The position numbers and the translations under genes were made by a program. From assembly GCA_007844125.1 (NCBI GenBank), contig CM017567.1, positions 3,901,660-3,965,659 on the forward strand: a DNA stretch of 64,000 nucleotides, given 5' to 3'. The notes under the pieces were generated by a model. That model saw nothing but the letters and a program-made list of their open reading frames with translations, did not search any database and had not been told where the DNA came from. Shown here piece by piece: positions 12,101 to 21,785 of this stretch (the first letter of the stretch is position 1; each line of letters opens with the position of its first letter). The DNA comes from Sinonovacula constricta. Lineage: Eukaryota; Mollusca; Bivalvia; Cardiida; Solecurtidae.

Positions 12101-15100
12101 AATACCACTTTGACATATATGTTTTTTTCTAGTTAAAGACTGCATTTAATGTATAAAAATAAAGTCAGTATTAAAATGGGTATAAAATACAATGCAACTT
12201 ACATGATGCTAGTCTACTCCAACTGTCGGCAACTTCCTGTTAATTGACACACTGATCTAAACCAGACAGATATGAACAATTAAAACTCACCTGTGCTATA
12301 TGTGTTCTCATATTAATCAGTCGAATACACACTGTTGGTCATGTGACCAAATCACTAATCAACACGTGGAGCCAATTATGAGGAAGTGGTTGACCCTTAT
12401 CATATTACATGTACCTTAAAAAATTAAACCACGTATGTATGTTGTTTTTGTCTTAAAACTTAGTGAAAGGAGAACAAGACATATTGATAAGGAAATAAAA
12501 ATAATGTAGATCCTGATCAGAAAAGCTCTTAGCTGGCCAGTCTGGATCTACACTACTTATCAGATAAGTTTCTACTAAGCTGGCTTTGACTTAAGCAGTT
12601 GGTGGTCACCTTTTAGGTCTCATTATGCCCTACCCAAGAATATTGTGGTAAACTTCTCTACATGCAAGGTTCACATTGATCAACCCTAGTCAAAAAGTGT
12701 AGATCAGCTATACTCACAACTGGCTGCCAAGTCTTTAGGATTATGTCCAGTTCTGTATGAGTGTAGCTGATGAATGACTTAAAATACAATGGGTTAATTA
12801 CAAATGTCAGAGATTAAATGATAAATTATAATAATAAAAATTAATTAACTTCATTAATAAATAACTTTTAGCCTGCTAAGCACAAATTGATAGGGACAAA
12901 TAGTGAAGATCCAGTTAAGCCACCTTTTGTTTGGAGTTGTCTGGTCTGGACCTGCACTATCTGCTACAGTGTGTCAAGCAGTGGGTCTTGTTACCTATAC
13001 ATGAGATTGTTTGGAAATACACATAATTAGGAATTTATTATAGGTTAATAATAAAGGTAACAGTTCGGGCCTAACAATGCCATTTAACAATACAGCTGTG
13101 ATGTTGTTTCTACTGGCATTTTTGTGTGTGAACGATAATAGCAAAGTTTGTAATTTGGGTTTAGTCAATTTGCAGTCAAGATATGTTTATGGTATTTGGA
13201 AACAGAACAAATATATGTAAAACACAAAGTTGTAAATTGTTCCATTAAGAACTGAACATGATCCTCAAGACTTGGCAGCCAGTTTAGAGTATAGCTGATT
13301 TGAACAAGGGTGGATCATTTTGTGCATTGCAAGTAGAGAAGTGAACCACAATATTCTGGATATTGCCCATGAATGTTTGCAAATATGTAAAGAGATCTAT
13401 TGTTTATGTTAAACTCTTGAAAAAGGCAATTTGAGTTTGAGCAGTTTTAGAAAAATATTTCAAAACTGATTATAATTTAAAAATATAAATAACACTCAAA
13501 ATGTTTTTTTTTAAACTGTTCTAAGGTGGTATTAAAATATATAAAAAATATTTATTTAGAGTCTTAGGTATGAGTGTTTGAACAGATAGTCACAATTTGT
13601 TGTGATTGGACCCTATCCACAATAGTGGTGAATATATCTATGTAAGGAGTCTATACCAAGATCAATCATTTACAGTTGGGAGCTTTCTGATCAGTATCTG
13701 TGCTATTTGCTGCTGAGTCTATAGCTTTGTCTATAGGATGTACACTATTTACTGCTCTGTGTCAGTTTATAAGTAGTATATCAAGCCTGACATGTAACAT
13801 ATATAATATTAAAGAAAAAAAACCCCTGAGAATTTAGCCTGGGTTTTTAACAAAATGTTGCAAGCTATGTGTTAGAATGTGGTGAGATTTTTCCAAGAAA
13901 AAAGTCATGTAGTGCAGACCTAGTTCAGACTTTTCACTGTCCTTTACTCTCGCCAAGTACTCCAATGCTGTATTTCAATGGGCAGCTTTATTATTGCCAG
14001 CAACAAGTTTCCAACACAGTCAATGTAACAGCTTTGTTTATACTGACATAAAAAAAAATTTAACCTACATTTTGAGCCAACCAGTTTTTAATTTAATTTT
14101 CTTTTAGTGAATCTATCTTCGTTCATATATTTCAGTCGGAAGCCCCGATTATGATCCGTCCATTTATCGGTCTCATGACTAAGTCAGAGCTGAATGCCGT
14201 AATGACTGGCGGCTTTGCTACCATAGCTGGCGGTGTGATGGCTGCGTACATCTCATTTGGGGTGAGTGAAAATCTTATATATTTTTTTATAGATTGTGGT
14301 GGTGGTGATGATGACAAAAATGATGAGGATAAAAATAATGGCACTGATGAGTATGAAGATGGTGGTGATGGGAATGGTGATAAAAGATTTAGATGATGCA
14401 GATGTTGTAAAAGATGGCAAAAATGCTGATGGTAATGAGAGTTATAAGTCAGCATCTGTTCTACCATTGACATTATACAGAACCCTGGGTCTAGTAAGAT
14501 CTCATTGATTATCGAAATGACTGGAGAATGCCCTACAGAGAGCCTTAACAAACCAAATCCAACTGTTAGGATATTTGGACCCCCTTGGATTGGTAGTGAC
14601 AAAGTACAAGCACTAACAGCTCTTGTCAAGTCTGAAGTTAGTCTCCTTTCTGTCACCTCATAGCCTGCATGAGGCCAACCATGCTGGTGATTTCTGTATA
14701 GAGGTGTGCAATATATTTGTTTGATCTGTTAGTGGGTTAACAATTTTTATGATATCCTATCCCAATATGACTTTTGAAACAACAACCAACATAACATTAG
14801 GTGTTTAATTATCTTGATAACTTGCAGGTATATAAAAAGCAAATCTGAAAATTGCTGACGTCTGGTACAATTTCAAAAAGTTTAATTGTTAAAAATTAAA
14901 GTTTTTGATCTAAATTTTCACTTTCTTTTTTCTTCTTACATTCTACAGGTACCCCCAGAGCACCTGCTGTGTGCATCTGTGATGAATGCCCCCTGTGCAC
15001 TGGCTGTTGCTAAACTTTTATTCCCAGAAACAGAGGAGAGCCAGATCAAGAAAGTGTCGGACGTAAATATTGGAGAAACGTAAGTTACTTTTGTTGTATT

Positions 15101-18100
15101 ATAGAGGTTAACCCTGCTACATATATATATATATTTGATAATAATCCATAATAAATTCTTGTTTGCTTAAGTAACCTTATGTGCTGAAAGAGTTATAGCA
15201 GCAAATAGTGTATGTCTGGATCAGACCTGCTTAGCAGGTTGAGAGTTAACATAATAACGTGATCACAAAGATAAAACTTGACATAAAATTTAAAATTTTA
15301 CAGTTGTTGATTCTTTGTTGTGTTACATAATGCAGTACAACTTAGCACATGCACTGGATAAACACAATTAAGCTCTTAATAATTTATTTTTACCTATCTT
15401 CATGTCAATCAAGTAAGAGATCTAAGTGTCCAATATCAACACAAAATGTCTCTTACCTTTCAGCATGCACAATGATATTGAAGTAAGGTTTAATGAAGAT
15501 AACATTTTTGTTGTTGAAATAATGTTGAAGCCAAATGTCAAAAAGTCATAATCAAAATTTACAGTAGTGCCAAAAATGCAGTATGTATTTTTTCAATCTC
15601 AGAACATTTTTTTTCAACTTGACCTCTGCACTTGTTAAACATCAAATTACAATGTTGCAACACTAGTAATACAGTAAAATCCCTCTGTTAAGACCGCCTT
15701 CCATTCTGACACAAAGTGGTTGTAATAATGAGTTGGTCTTAATAGTAAGTTTGGATAAGCACATGAAACTGGCACTGTTTATGTATCAAAGTGTCCGCCT
15801 CATATGTCTCTGACCATTGAAAAGGGGTGTATAACAAAAAGCAAACAAACAAACTTTTCTAAAACATGTTTTTTACATGTGTTTTTACTTTAGGTGCCTA
15901 AATAATACCTTATTGATAACAAAATCTCTTTAATTATTTTATTTAACTCCATTATGGTAGAATATTGGTTGAACAACATCTCAAAAATTGATATTTATTG
16001 TTGTTTCTGCTTTGCTACATCCAGTATCAATATAAGTTAGTCCACTTTAATGACAGAAAGAAAAGTGACATTTTTAAGTACCGTATTTGCTCACCCATAA
16101 GTCAAGTAAAAATGGGTCCTGATATTGCTCTGAAAACTCTATCCGAATTATAGGCGAGGTGTCAAGAAAAGCAAAAGGGATGCCAATTTAGGTTAGAGCC
16201 TATCAGTGGATATATCAATAAACCGGTATACATGGATATTGATATAACCCATCTCGACCACCTTTGTTACAGAAAGGAGCGTAACATCTTGGAAGCTGCA
16301 GCAGCTGGTGCATCACACTCCATCAAACTGGTCGCCAACATTGCTGCCAATCTGATTGCATTCTTGGCCATGCTGGCATTTATCAATGCTATGATGTCCT
16401 GGTTTGGCAGCTTTATCTGTCATCCTGACCTCACATTCCAAATCATCTGCGGCTACATTCTGATGCCAGTTGCCTACCTCATGGGTGTTGACTGGAAAGA
16501 TGCGGGTGTTGTTGGGGAGCTAATTGGCATGAAGACTTTTCTAAATGAGTTTGTGGCCTATGAGGAACTGGTCGTGTTGATGAATTACCGTAAAAGCTGC
16601 ATTGGGCCTATGATCTCTGTAAGTAACAAGTTTGTAGGTAATGAAATTTTACTATGAAACCTGTTTCATTAAGACAATAATTTACAATGGAGCTGAGCTG
16701 AGCACTGATAATTGGCCTGATTTAATTATAACATCCTGAGGGCCTTTACGCTTAAGTTTATAATAAATATTCTGCAATTAAGAAGTTACCTTTGCTTAAA
16801 AAAATACCCTATATAAATTATTTCTAAGCTCACCAGAATGAATCAATATACTGATTTAAAGTCAAGTCACTGGGAATTTCTGCCAGCTACTTTGTTGAAT
16901 AAATAGCATCATATTGGTGTTGCATGCTTCCATTCAATGGATCCATTTTTGATAATTTGCCCAGCAAACTGGCCAAAAAAATAAATATCCATGCATGTTA
17001 TTAGTGGTAATCATGACAGTTCTCACTCTTTATAGTAACATTGTACTATTTATAATAAAATATTATAATACTTATAGTGATAATATGCATTATTTCTAAA
17101 TGACCCATTTATAATTTGAGTTCTTTGCTTACAACAACTGGCAAAGGCAACTACATGTTTTGGTTTAATTTGTTTATCTGGCCCTATAAACAATTTATTT
17201 TTGATAAATTTGTCCATAACAGGTTAAATCTAAGAGAACGTTCCATTAATCTTGAGTGCAAATACATGGTAATGATTACAGTTTTTAGGTCAGGAACATG
17301 CTATTAATATATGACACTGTCAATTTAAATTTGTATGAGTTGAGGAACAGCTAATTTAAACCTACACATGTTTTATTAACTAATAAGTATTTACATATTA
17401 ACTATCTTGGATGCAAACTTACAATGCCCTCTCTTGTCGTCAGGTGAGGTCAGAACTCATTGCAACCTATGCCTTGTGTGGGTTTGCCAACCTCAGCTCT
17501 ATTGGCATCCAGGTAGGGGGTCTGGCACCAATGGCACCAAGCCGGCGTGGGGAAATTGCTCAGATTGTCATCCGATCACTGCTAGGTGGCATCGTCACCA
17601 GTCTCATTACAGCCTCTGTTGCAGGTATGATGTTGTTGTCTACACTGTTTGTCTTAGCCTGATAAATATGTGGTTAATATATGTTAAGAGTTAATATATA
17701 GACAACAAAAACATAACTATGGTTGTTATTAAAACTTTGAATTATTTATCATCATAAAAAAAATTATTGTGATTTATTGACAAATTCTAAATTTGACTAT
17801 TATTAACAAAATAATATAATATCCCAATACCAAAATAGTTATTAAAATATTAAAACTTTGTTTCATTTATGATTATATTTTTTAAACAAGAGAAAAAATC
17901 AGTCTAACTGTTTAAATGAAGCTTATAGTTCATTTAATTATATAACACAATAAAATATTAAATATTATTTTATGTTTATATTTCAGGACTTCTGCTAACT
18001 GACCCTGTTGACCTTTGTGACATGATGACCTTGAACTCTAATGTTACCATGGCAGCAGATTTGAACAGTACCATGGCAACTAACATGACTTACTTAGTCA

Positions 18101-18129
18101 ATGCAACAGTATCAAGTGTTGTTTTATAA
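525..18129 (+). CDS. SLC28A: Concentrative nucleoside transporter, SLC28/CNT family (5'-partial, 9 exons)
   Basis: Sodium- or proton-coupled importer of nucleosides across the plasma membrane. Exons are 525-754, 1584-1725, 2231-2422, 3246-3407, 14136-14261, 14949-15079, 16273-16618, 17444-17624 and 17987-18129. All junctions are GT/AG and phases close, giving 1653 nt (550 aa plus stop). Family hallmarks in order are SWRPILGGLLLQF, FVFGTNYKDHFFAMK, LPVVIFFSCAINVLYYLG, NIFIG then SEAPIMIRPF, MTKSELNAVMTGGFATIAG, NEFVAYEEL, and IATYALCGFANLSSIGIQ followed by GGLAPMAPSRR. Vertebrate CNT3 is about 690 aa, so roughly 140 N-terminal residues are missing. The short C-terminal tail has four N-glycosylation sequons (NVT, NST, NMT, NAT), as expected for an extracellular tail. 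Intron 4 hosts an antisense gene. The subtype (CNT1, 2 or 3) cannot be assigned by eye. Confidence 0.95.
1122..1377 (-). mobile_element. tRNA-derived SINE, family A (copy 1)
   Basis: Shares a roughly 250-bp body (TGTGCAGCGACATTTCT, GGGGCACTTATGAGGTGCCC, AGGAGGGAAGCCACTACTAC, CTTTAAAGTCTTTGGTTTGA) with copies near 9595 and 36246. The minus strand begins with a degenerate tRNA-like head; its B box (GGTTCAAAACCCC-like) is mutated here. Lies in SLC28 intron 1. Confidence 0.8.
1584..1725 (+). CDS. SLC28A: SLC28 exon: membrane segments ending at the HPSR loop
   Basis: Encodes CVVILALLGVVSVLI, then GGLAFFIIFLWIMSAHPSR, matching the CNT segment just before the conserved xWRP loop. Donor is GTACGT. 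Confidence 0.9.
2231..2422 (+). CDS. SLC28A: SLC28 exon: WRP loop to FVFG..KDHFFA
   Basis: 64 codons in phase 0. Carries SWRPILGGLLLQFYFALIIL, WLGQRIQKFLSF and FVFGTNYKDHFFAMK, highly conserved in SLC28 proteins. Donor is GTAAGT. Confidence 0.95.
2585..2627. repeat. (TA)n microsatellite
   Basis: Run of alternating TA, including an uninterrupted stretch near 2600-2624, in SLC28 intron 3. Confidence 0.85.
2886..3080 (-). mobile_element. tRNA-derived SINE, family C
   Basis: On the minus strand a tRNA-like head is visible: A box TGGTCTAGTGGTTAAGACG and B box GGGTTCGAAC. A body containing the reverse complement of TTGCTCAAGGTTTAACATCA follows. The acceptor stem does not pair, so this is a SINE head rather than a tRNA gene. 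The TTGCTCAAGG-type motif resembles conserved central domains of ancient SINE superfamilies, but the assignment is tentative. Confidence 0.7.
3100..3225. repeat. GAT/TGA-rich microsatellite before SLC28 exon 4
   Basis: Imperfect (GAT)n with TTAT interruptions, running almost to the acceptor of the exon at 3246. A smaller cluster lies at 2800-2832. Confidence 0.8.
3246..3407 (+). CDS. SLC28A: SLC28 exon: LPVVIFFS to NIFIGL
   Basis: 54 codons in phase 0, encoding VLPVVIFFSCAINVLYYLG, QAVISKIGWVLRHVLGTTAP and ESVCAAANIFIGL. It ends inside the nucleobase-binding motif, where other CNTs have G-Q-T-E or G-M-T-E. Donor is GTGAGT. Confidence 0.95.
4240..5060. repeat. Diverged minisatellite built on 'TATCACAATTCTATAAGTGT'
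   Basis: Loosely periodic array with roughly 25-bp spacing. Recurring words are TATCACAATTCT, AAGTGTC and CCAGTATCAC, with many substitutions and indels. It abuts the stop codon of the antisense claudin-like gene, so that gene's 3' end lies inside the repeat. Confidence 0.7.
5022..5027 (-). promoter_or_regulatory. Possible poly(A) signal of the claudin-like gene
   Basis: AATAAA on the minus strand, about 36 nt after the stop codon at 5063. It implies a very short 3' UTR. The hexamer is common by chance in AT-rich DNA. Confidence 0.35.
5063..5307 (-). CDS. Claudin-like exon 3 (TM3 end, TM4, tail)
   Basis: After a TTCTCAG acceptor it encodes LLMMAGILVFALADGGEI, then LHLGWGLCFGAGALTECLCL (TM4), a Cys-rich juxtamembrane stretch and the acidic tail, ending in TGA. 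Confidence 0.87.
5063..8252 (-). CDS. Claudin/PMP22-family-like four-pass membrane protein (complete, 3 exons, nested in SLC28 intron 4)
   Basis: Exons in order are 8252-8027, 6919-6755 and 5307-5063. Joined they give 636 nt (211 aa plus stop) with GT/AG junctions in phase. Start is the ATG of MAPKRETILLVSLISLVLLN. Four hydrophobic segments are visible at about residues 8-28, 95-112, 124-145 and 160-182. The first extracellular loop carries the claudin-type signature: a Trp after TM1 (LVPLW), then GLWQRFC and a second Cys (GAEC). The C-terminus is hydrophilic and acidic (TDSDDDLIEM), without an obvious PDZ-binding YV end. Members of this superfamily form paracellular barriers, regulate channels or act in membrane organisation; which applies here cannot be told. 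A 5' UTR exon is possible, with a minus-strand donor near 8500 and an acceptor near 8300. The gene is antisense to its host. Confidence 0.88.
5976..6690. repeat. 24-bp tandem array (about 29 copies)
   Basis: Monomer AGATTTACAGACAAATCTGA plus TGTA, with variants such as TTATATA, TATGT and TAATGTA. Because 24 is divisible by 3, the plus strand reads as repeated FTDKSDVR octapeptides, which have no other sign of being coding. Each unit contains the partial palindrome AGATTT...AAATCT. Lies in intron 2 of the claudin-like gene. Confidence 0.95.
6755..6919 (-). CDS. Claudin-like exon 2 (end of loop 1, TM2, start of TM3)
   Basis: Encodes EWCDNLDGQDYLHYVTSLEL, CGDIFLLAAIAAILRNRM and MEMLGTFIGCG. It is too short to stand out as an ORF but is phase-consistent with both neighbours. 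Acceptor is CTGCCAG; donor is GTAGGT. Confidence 0.87.
7652..7962 (+). mobile_element. tRNA-derived SINE, family B (full-length-looking copy)
   Basis: Head has an A box (TAGCGCAATCGGTAAACG) and a B box (GGGTTCGATCCC). The body has GTAAAAAATGGTAGTGGTAT, GTGACTGGGTGTGGTATCAT, GTGAAGGCAGCACTATATCT and GTTGGTGGGACAATAAAC, then an AAACA-type tail. Related copies lie near 35265, 43400, 45485 and 60842. The acceptor stem does not pair, so it is not a tRNA gene. Lies in intron 1 of the claudin-like gene. Confidence 0.88.
8027..8252 (-). CDS. Claudin-like exon 1 (start, TM1, GLW-C loop)
   Basis: Encodes the start Met, a TM1 of about 20 residues and the first loop with PLWHI and GLWQRFCYEVEGAEC. It ends at a GTAAGT donor one base into a codon. 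Confidence 0.88.
9085..9385. repeat. (GAT/ATG)n microsatellite
   Basis: Long imperfect GATGAT tracts, including an uninterrupted run near 9156-9195. The poly-Met reading frame here is a by-product. Confidence 0.95.
9594..9838 (-). mobile_element. tRNA-derived SINE, family A (copy 2)
   Basis: Same body as copies 1 and 3. On the minus strand the B box is GGGTTCAAACCCC and CGTGGGTTC is clear. About 70 bp downstream the 49-bp array begins. Confidence 0.85.
9909..11617. repeat. 49-bp tandem array (about 35 copies)
   Basis: Consensus GGTTCAATCTTGGACTGGGA, GATCTCATTTCTCCCTTGCC, TGTGCTTAA. Common variants are GATCACA, CCCATGC, TGTCTGTGC and 1-bp deletions that shift the apparent frame. It begins in a stretch (TGTCTCCAGAGGTTGCAGG then GGTTCAATC) that looks like a tRNA-type B box. 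Sits inside SLC28 intron 4. Confidence 0.96.
12500..12605. repeat. Dispersed palindromic repeat, copy in SLC28 intron 4
   Basis: Contains GTAGATCCTGATCAGAAAAG, then CTGGTCTGGATCTACACTA-like sequence: short inverted halves of the GTAGATCCTGATCAG motif that recurs through the window. Confidence 0.65.
12630..13385. repeat. Long inverted repeat pair (arms about 115 bp)
   Basis: The arm at about 12630-12745 (AAGAATATTGTGGTAAACTT ... AACTGGCTGCCAAGTCTT) recurs in reverse complement at about 13255-13385 (AAGACTTGGCAGCCAGTTT ... CACAATATTCTGGATATT). About 510 bp separate the arms. Consistent with a foldback or MITE-type element. Confidence 0.7.
14136..14261 (+). CDS. SLC28A: SLC28 exon: SEAPIMIRPF and TIAG helix
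   Basis: 42 codons in phase 0 after a TTTCAG acceptor. Encodes SEAPIMIRPFIGLMTKSEL, then NAVMTGGFATIAGGVMAAYI. Joined to the previous exon it reads G-L-S-E-A-P. Confidence 0.95.
14285..14400. repeat. GATG-rich low-complexity tract
   Basis: GGTGATGATGACAAAAATGA-type degenerate microsatellite immediately after the SLC28 exon donor at 14262. Confidence 0.7.
14949..15079 (+). CDS. SLC28A: SLC28 exon: VPPEHLLCASVMNAP to the cytosolic loop
   Basis: Encodes VPPEHLLCASVMNAPCALAV, AKLLFPETEES and a charged loop ending VNIGET. Matches the CNT 'SVMSAP...AKLFWPETE' block. It ends two bases into a codon. Confidence 0.95.
15670..15800. mobile_element. MITE-like fragment (ACAGTAAAATCC...)
   Basis: ACAGTAAAATCCCTCTGTTA followed by AGACCGCC and later GTTGGTCTTAATAG. 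The same layout (CAGTNAAA..., a strand-switching 'TTGGTCTTAA' half) occurs at 21788 and 42665, suggesting one MITE group. Lies in SLC28 intron 6. Confidence 0.5.
16273..16618 (+). CDS. SLC28A: SLC28 exon: large core exon with NEFVAYE
   Basis: Encodes NILEAAAAGASHSIKLVANI, FLAMLAFINAMMSWFG, ICGYILMPVAYLMGVDW, GELIGMKTFLNEFVAYEEL and a short basic loop. All are conserved CNT core blocks. A nearby upstream ATG (16232) is in frame but is intronic noise. Donor is GTAAGT. Confidence 0.95.
17444..17624 (+). CDS. SLC28A: SLC28 exon: RSELIATYALCGFAN and APSRR
   Basis: Encodes VRSELIATYALCGFANLSS, GIQVGGLAPMAPSRRGEI and the final membrane segment IVTSLITASVAG. The CGFAN/APSR motifs are diagnostic of the CNT C-terminal core. 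Donor is GTATGA. Confidence 0.95.
17987..18129 (+). CDS. SLC28A: SLC28 last exon: glycosylated C-terminal tail
   Basis: Follows TTTCAG and encodes GLLLTDPVDLCDMM, then a 33-residue tail with four Asn-X-Ser/Thr sequons, ending VSSVVL and a TAA stop. Much shorter than the CNT1-3 tails. Confidence 0.9.
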
Positions 18130-18737
18130 CACAGGTTGTTATGATAGTGTCTATGCATTGTCTTTCATATACCGGTATCTGTCACTGAATGTTGCTATTC
18201 ACTAAAGTGTTTGGTATGACAAGAAAAAACAACTTGGTAAACAAAGTGGATACATTGCTCAACAAAACATTTTATTTACAAAATTAACTCTTTTTTTGTA
18301 TCTTGACAAAAAGGATACAATGACATGTTAATTGTCCAAGGACAAAAATATGAAATATACATTTTACAACATGAATCAATGGTAAAACTTTGAAAAAATG
18401 TTCATCTATCAACTGAAAGGTTCTTAGTAAGAAAAAGCTAAAACTATCAAAAATTAACTATAGAATGCAAACGGGTTAAATTGTATGTTTTTTAATCAAG
18501 GAAGCATGTTTTAAGTGAAAATGTTATTGCTTTTGTTGTTCCTCAGTGTAATCTGTCGGATCTAGCCTGAGCGCTTACATCTTTTTTTTTCTTATACACT
18601 GCCAAAAAAATCACTAGCTTTTGATAAAGCTATAATGTGTTCAGATTTATACTTTGTATACAAGTGTATATTTTAATTATTTTACCTTTTTTATTGTCAC
18701 ATCAAGCTGACACAATAACAGTCATAATGAAGACCTC

Positions 18738-18900
18738 AAGCTAATTATTTGTAGAGGAACACTTAAGACATGTGTCAGGGTAATACCACTGGCACGCTGA
18801 TGGTCAACTGACCAAAATTGAAAGTTTTTATGCCCTGGCTCGAACCCACATGGTGGAGAGCTAGGTAGTACAACTAGGAACTCCAACAACGCTGTAACAA
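18738..18900 (-). mobile_element. tRNA-derived SINE, family D (diverged copy)
   Basis: Degenerate version of the 'TGGAGGAAGACCCCAGAC ... GTAGAACCACTGGCA ... CTCGAACCCA' layout seen at 21338, 35100 and 39430. A B-box-like CTCGAACCCACATGG is visible. Confidence 0.55.
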
Positions 18901-20204
18901 ATGTTTCATTATTTTATCATTTTTTGCACAGTTAATGGATAACTTTAAGCTCCAACTGCCCCAAACACCCCATAGTTTTATCATTTTTTTTTGCACAGGT
19001 GATAGATACATAAAGCATCAAGTTCATCACAACATCAGTGTCATGCACCAAGCTTAACCTGATACTAACCTTATATATAATTTCAGGTTATCTCAAAACA
19101 AAATCAAAACTTAAAACACCATTATCATTTATTCTCATTTCCAATAATTTTTATGGTTAATAATAGATTTAATGATTTGCATCATTTATATAACTGTTAT
19201 TGTCGGTAATATGATCTGAATTATTGTTTTGTTGACATAACTGTTTTTTAATATAAATCTCTCATTGTGAATTTTAGCAGTAATTAAGAGTTGTATTCAT
19301 TGTGAGACATATATTATAACATGTCATGTTGTGATAAAAAAAAGAAAGCAAACTTGCTTACCTGCACTTTAGCACAGTGGTTATGATAATTGACTTCTTA
19401 TTTTTTCAACCCAAGTTCCAATGACAATAAAAATTTCAAGCTATACTTTGTGATGGTTGTAAGTCATAAGTGTATACAGAGTTAATATTTGTGCCTATCA
19501 AAATTGTTTCATTTGATATAAATCTCAACTTTTATCATGCTACTAGCCTTACTAAGCAATACAAAATATGAACTGTCCGCTAACAACAACATGCAAAGTT
19601 AACCAAGGCATGTTACCAAAGTCTGCAGCAAGTAGTACAGATTGTGAAAAGACAGCTCTCATTACCCAGGAGAAACTCTTACCTGATTACAACTTCATGC
19701 TAAGGTAACAAGTTTTATCAATCCTTTCACTGCTGCCCGACGTACAGCGTATGTCTATTTCTAACCACAAGCAATGCTTTTATACATACACCCTATGTCC
19801 TGTTTACTACTATTTTGTAGTGTTTACAGCATTACTAATTTCCTAAAAAAGAATGACCAGAGTTACTTCCCTTGATAATAACTTTCAGTGCTTTTTTCTT
19901 AGAAATATTCATATTTTTGAAGGTGTAGGAGTAAAATGCCAAAGAAAAAAGTAAAAGTTCTGGCTTTTTTCAACTTTTTTTCTATATTTGAAAGTCCATA
20001 ACATTTTATATCACATGAAAATCATTATATTTTATATTATTCAGAATCCATATTCAATTACCTTTCTAATGATATATAATTTTACATATCAAAAATTATG
20101 AGGGATTTAGTTATGAAAGGCATTTTCTTAGGGAATTTATAGAAAATTCCTCAGCCTGGGACGTGGAAAATGGCTTAGCAGCAAAAGGGTTAAAAGAACA
20201 TCAG

Positions 20205-20300
20205 CAGAAAATAGTACAGATCCTGATCAGACAGTTCCCAGTGTAGGGCTGGTCTGGATCTTCTCTATTTGCATGAGCCTGATCAATTTGTGATAAACAA
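20205..20300. repeat. Dispersed palindromic repeat
   Basis: AAATAGTACAGATCCTGATC, AGACAGTTCCCAGTG, then CTGGTCTGGATCTTCTCTAT and TTGCA: inverted halves of about 25 bp around a short GC-richer centre. Confidence 0.75.
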
Positions 20301-21337
20301 GTGTTAATGTAGCCATCATATATGGGACCATGTCTATACAGAATATGTATACTTGTAATATCTTGTTAGGGTGATAAAGGAGCAACACTGAACAGGGTGC
20401 TAACAAATAAGCCTGATCAATTTGTTCAAAGCAGGATAAGAATTTAGATAAATTCTGTTAAATAACATGCATTGTCTTTTAATTGTTCGTCACACCACAG
20501 ATCTTATATTGTACGAATGTTCCTTTTGCTTGAATTTATTTCATCAAATATTAATAACCATACAAATATAATATTAATTTATGATTTTAATTATTTGAAC
20601 AAAGGATGTCCTTGTTACAACACTGATATGGTTCTGTGAGCTGATATTAATACTATGTATTTATTATTATAACTTACAAAATGTTGTTTTGTTGTGTTCA
20701 GTATCTGTAGCTTGATGTTTTGTCAGGATACATAATAAGGAAAATTAGTATTTCAGGCCTGGTTCAGTTTTCATGAAAATCAGATGCGGTAATGGTGATT
20801 TTTGTAAACAAAATGCATATAAAGTTTCCTCACATAAATATATCTTATTAATATCTTGCATTTAAATTTGTTTAATGCTGTTATAATGTTTTTGCAAGAA
20901 GATGAAACACAATCTGCAAATATTATCAATATTGAAATTGTTTTAAAAGATTTAATGTAATCAGATAAAAATATATGTAGTGGAGCCTGCTAAAGAAATT
21001 TACTTTTTTGTGTGCTATTTTATTGTGTTCTACATTTATTAACAATCCATTTTTAATTTATTGTATATCCTTATCGCAATCTCCTACATAGTTATTCAAA
21101 ATTATTTATTATCACTGCAAAATGTCATCCTTCATTACTCAAATCTCAATTCATGAGCAGCTTTTTTTTAAAACATTAGTAACTGTAATAACTGTTTACT
21201 CTTTCTAACATTGTACTTACTGTTAGGTCTAGTAAAAAAACAACAACATGTCAACAATGAGTAAACATTAATAATAAAGCAACTTGTTGGTGTTTTTTTT
21301 TTTTTGTTACTTTGCAGCAGCACAGTTATTGTCATAT

Positions 21338-21490
21338 TGGCAACGTCCAGCTAATTATTGGTGGAGGAAGACCCCAGACTTATTTCAAGGTAGAACCACT
21401 GGCATACCGCAGGTTAGTTGGAAAACCTCCCCATATTAAAGTTCTCACCTCGACCGGCACCCGAACACGGTGAGGGGCTGTGGTAACCAA
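21338..21490 (-). mobile_element. tRNA-derived SINE, family D
   Basis: Contains GTCCAGCTAATTATTGGTGG, AGGAAGACCCCAGAC, GTAGAACCACTGGCATACCG and a B-box-like CCGAACACGG near the end. Orientation is inferred from the better copy at 35100. Confidence 0.65.
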
Positions 21491-21785
21491 GCTCTTGTGA
21501 TGTAACTTGTATTTACCTTTCTTGTATTTAAATTTCTTCAAGCTTATAGATTGTAAAAATTAGCATATTGATTTTGAATTTGTTAGCATTGATATTTAGG
21601 ACACAAATGTTTTCACTATTTTTTTTATCTGCAATATAACCATGGCAACATGTCACCTTATGTTAACTCTAATATCTTGCTTTTTATGGTATAAGTAACA
21701 GTGCATTTTAAACTGTAAAAAATGCAACTGCATAGCAAGAAGAAAATCAGAAATAATTTACACCACAGACAGAAGTTAAAATATA

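Noticed and set aside
16080..16165. ACCGTATTTGCTCACCCATAAG text
   Set aside because: Resembles the end of a widespread transposon type, but only one short end is visible, so no element was called.
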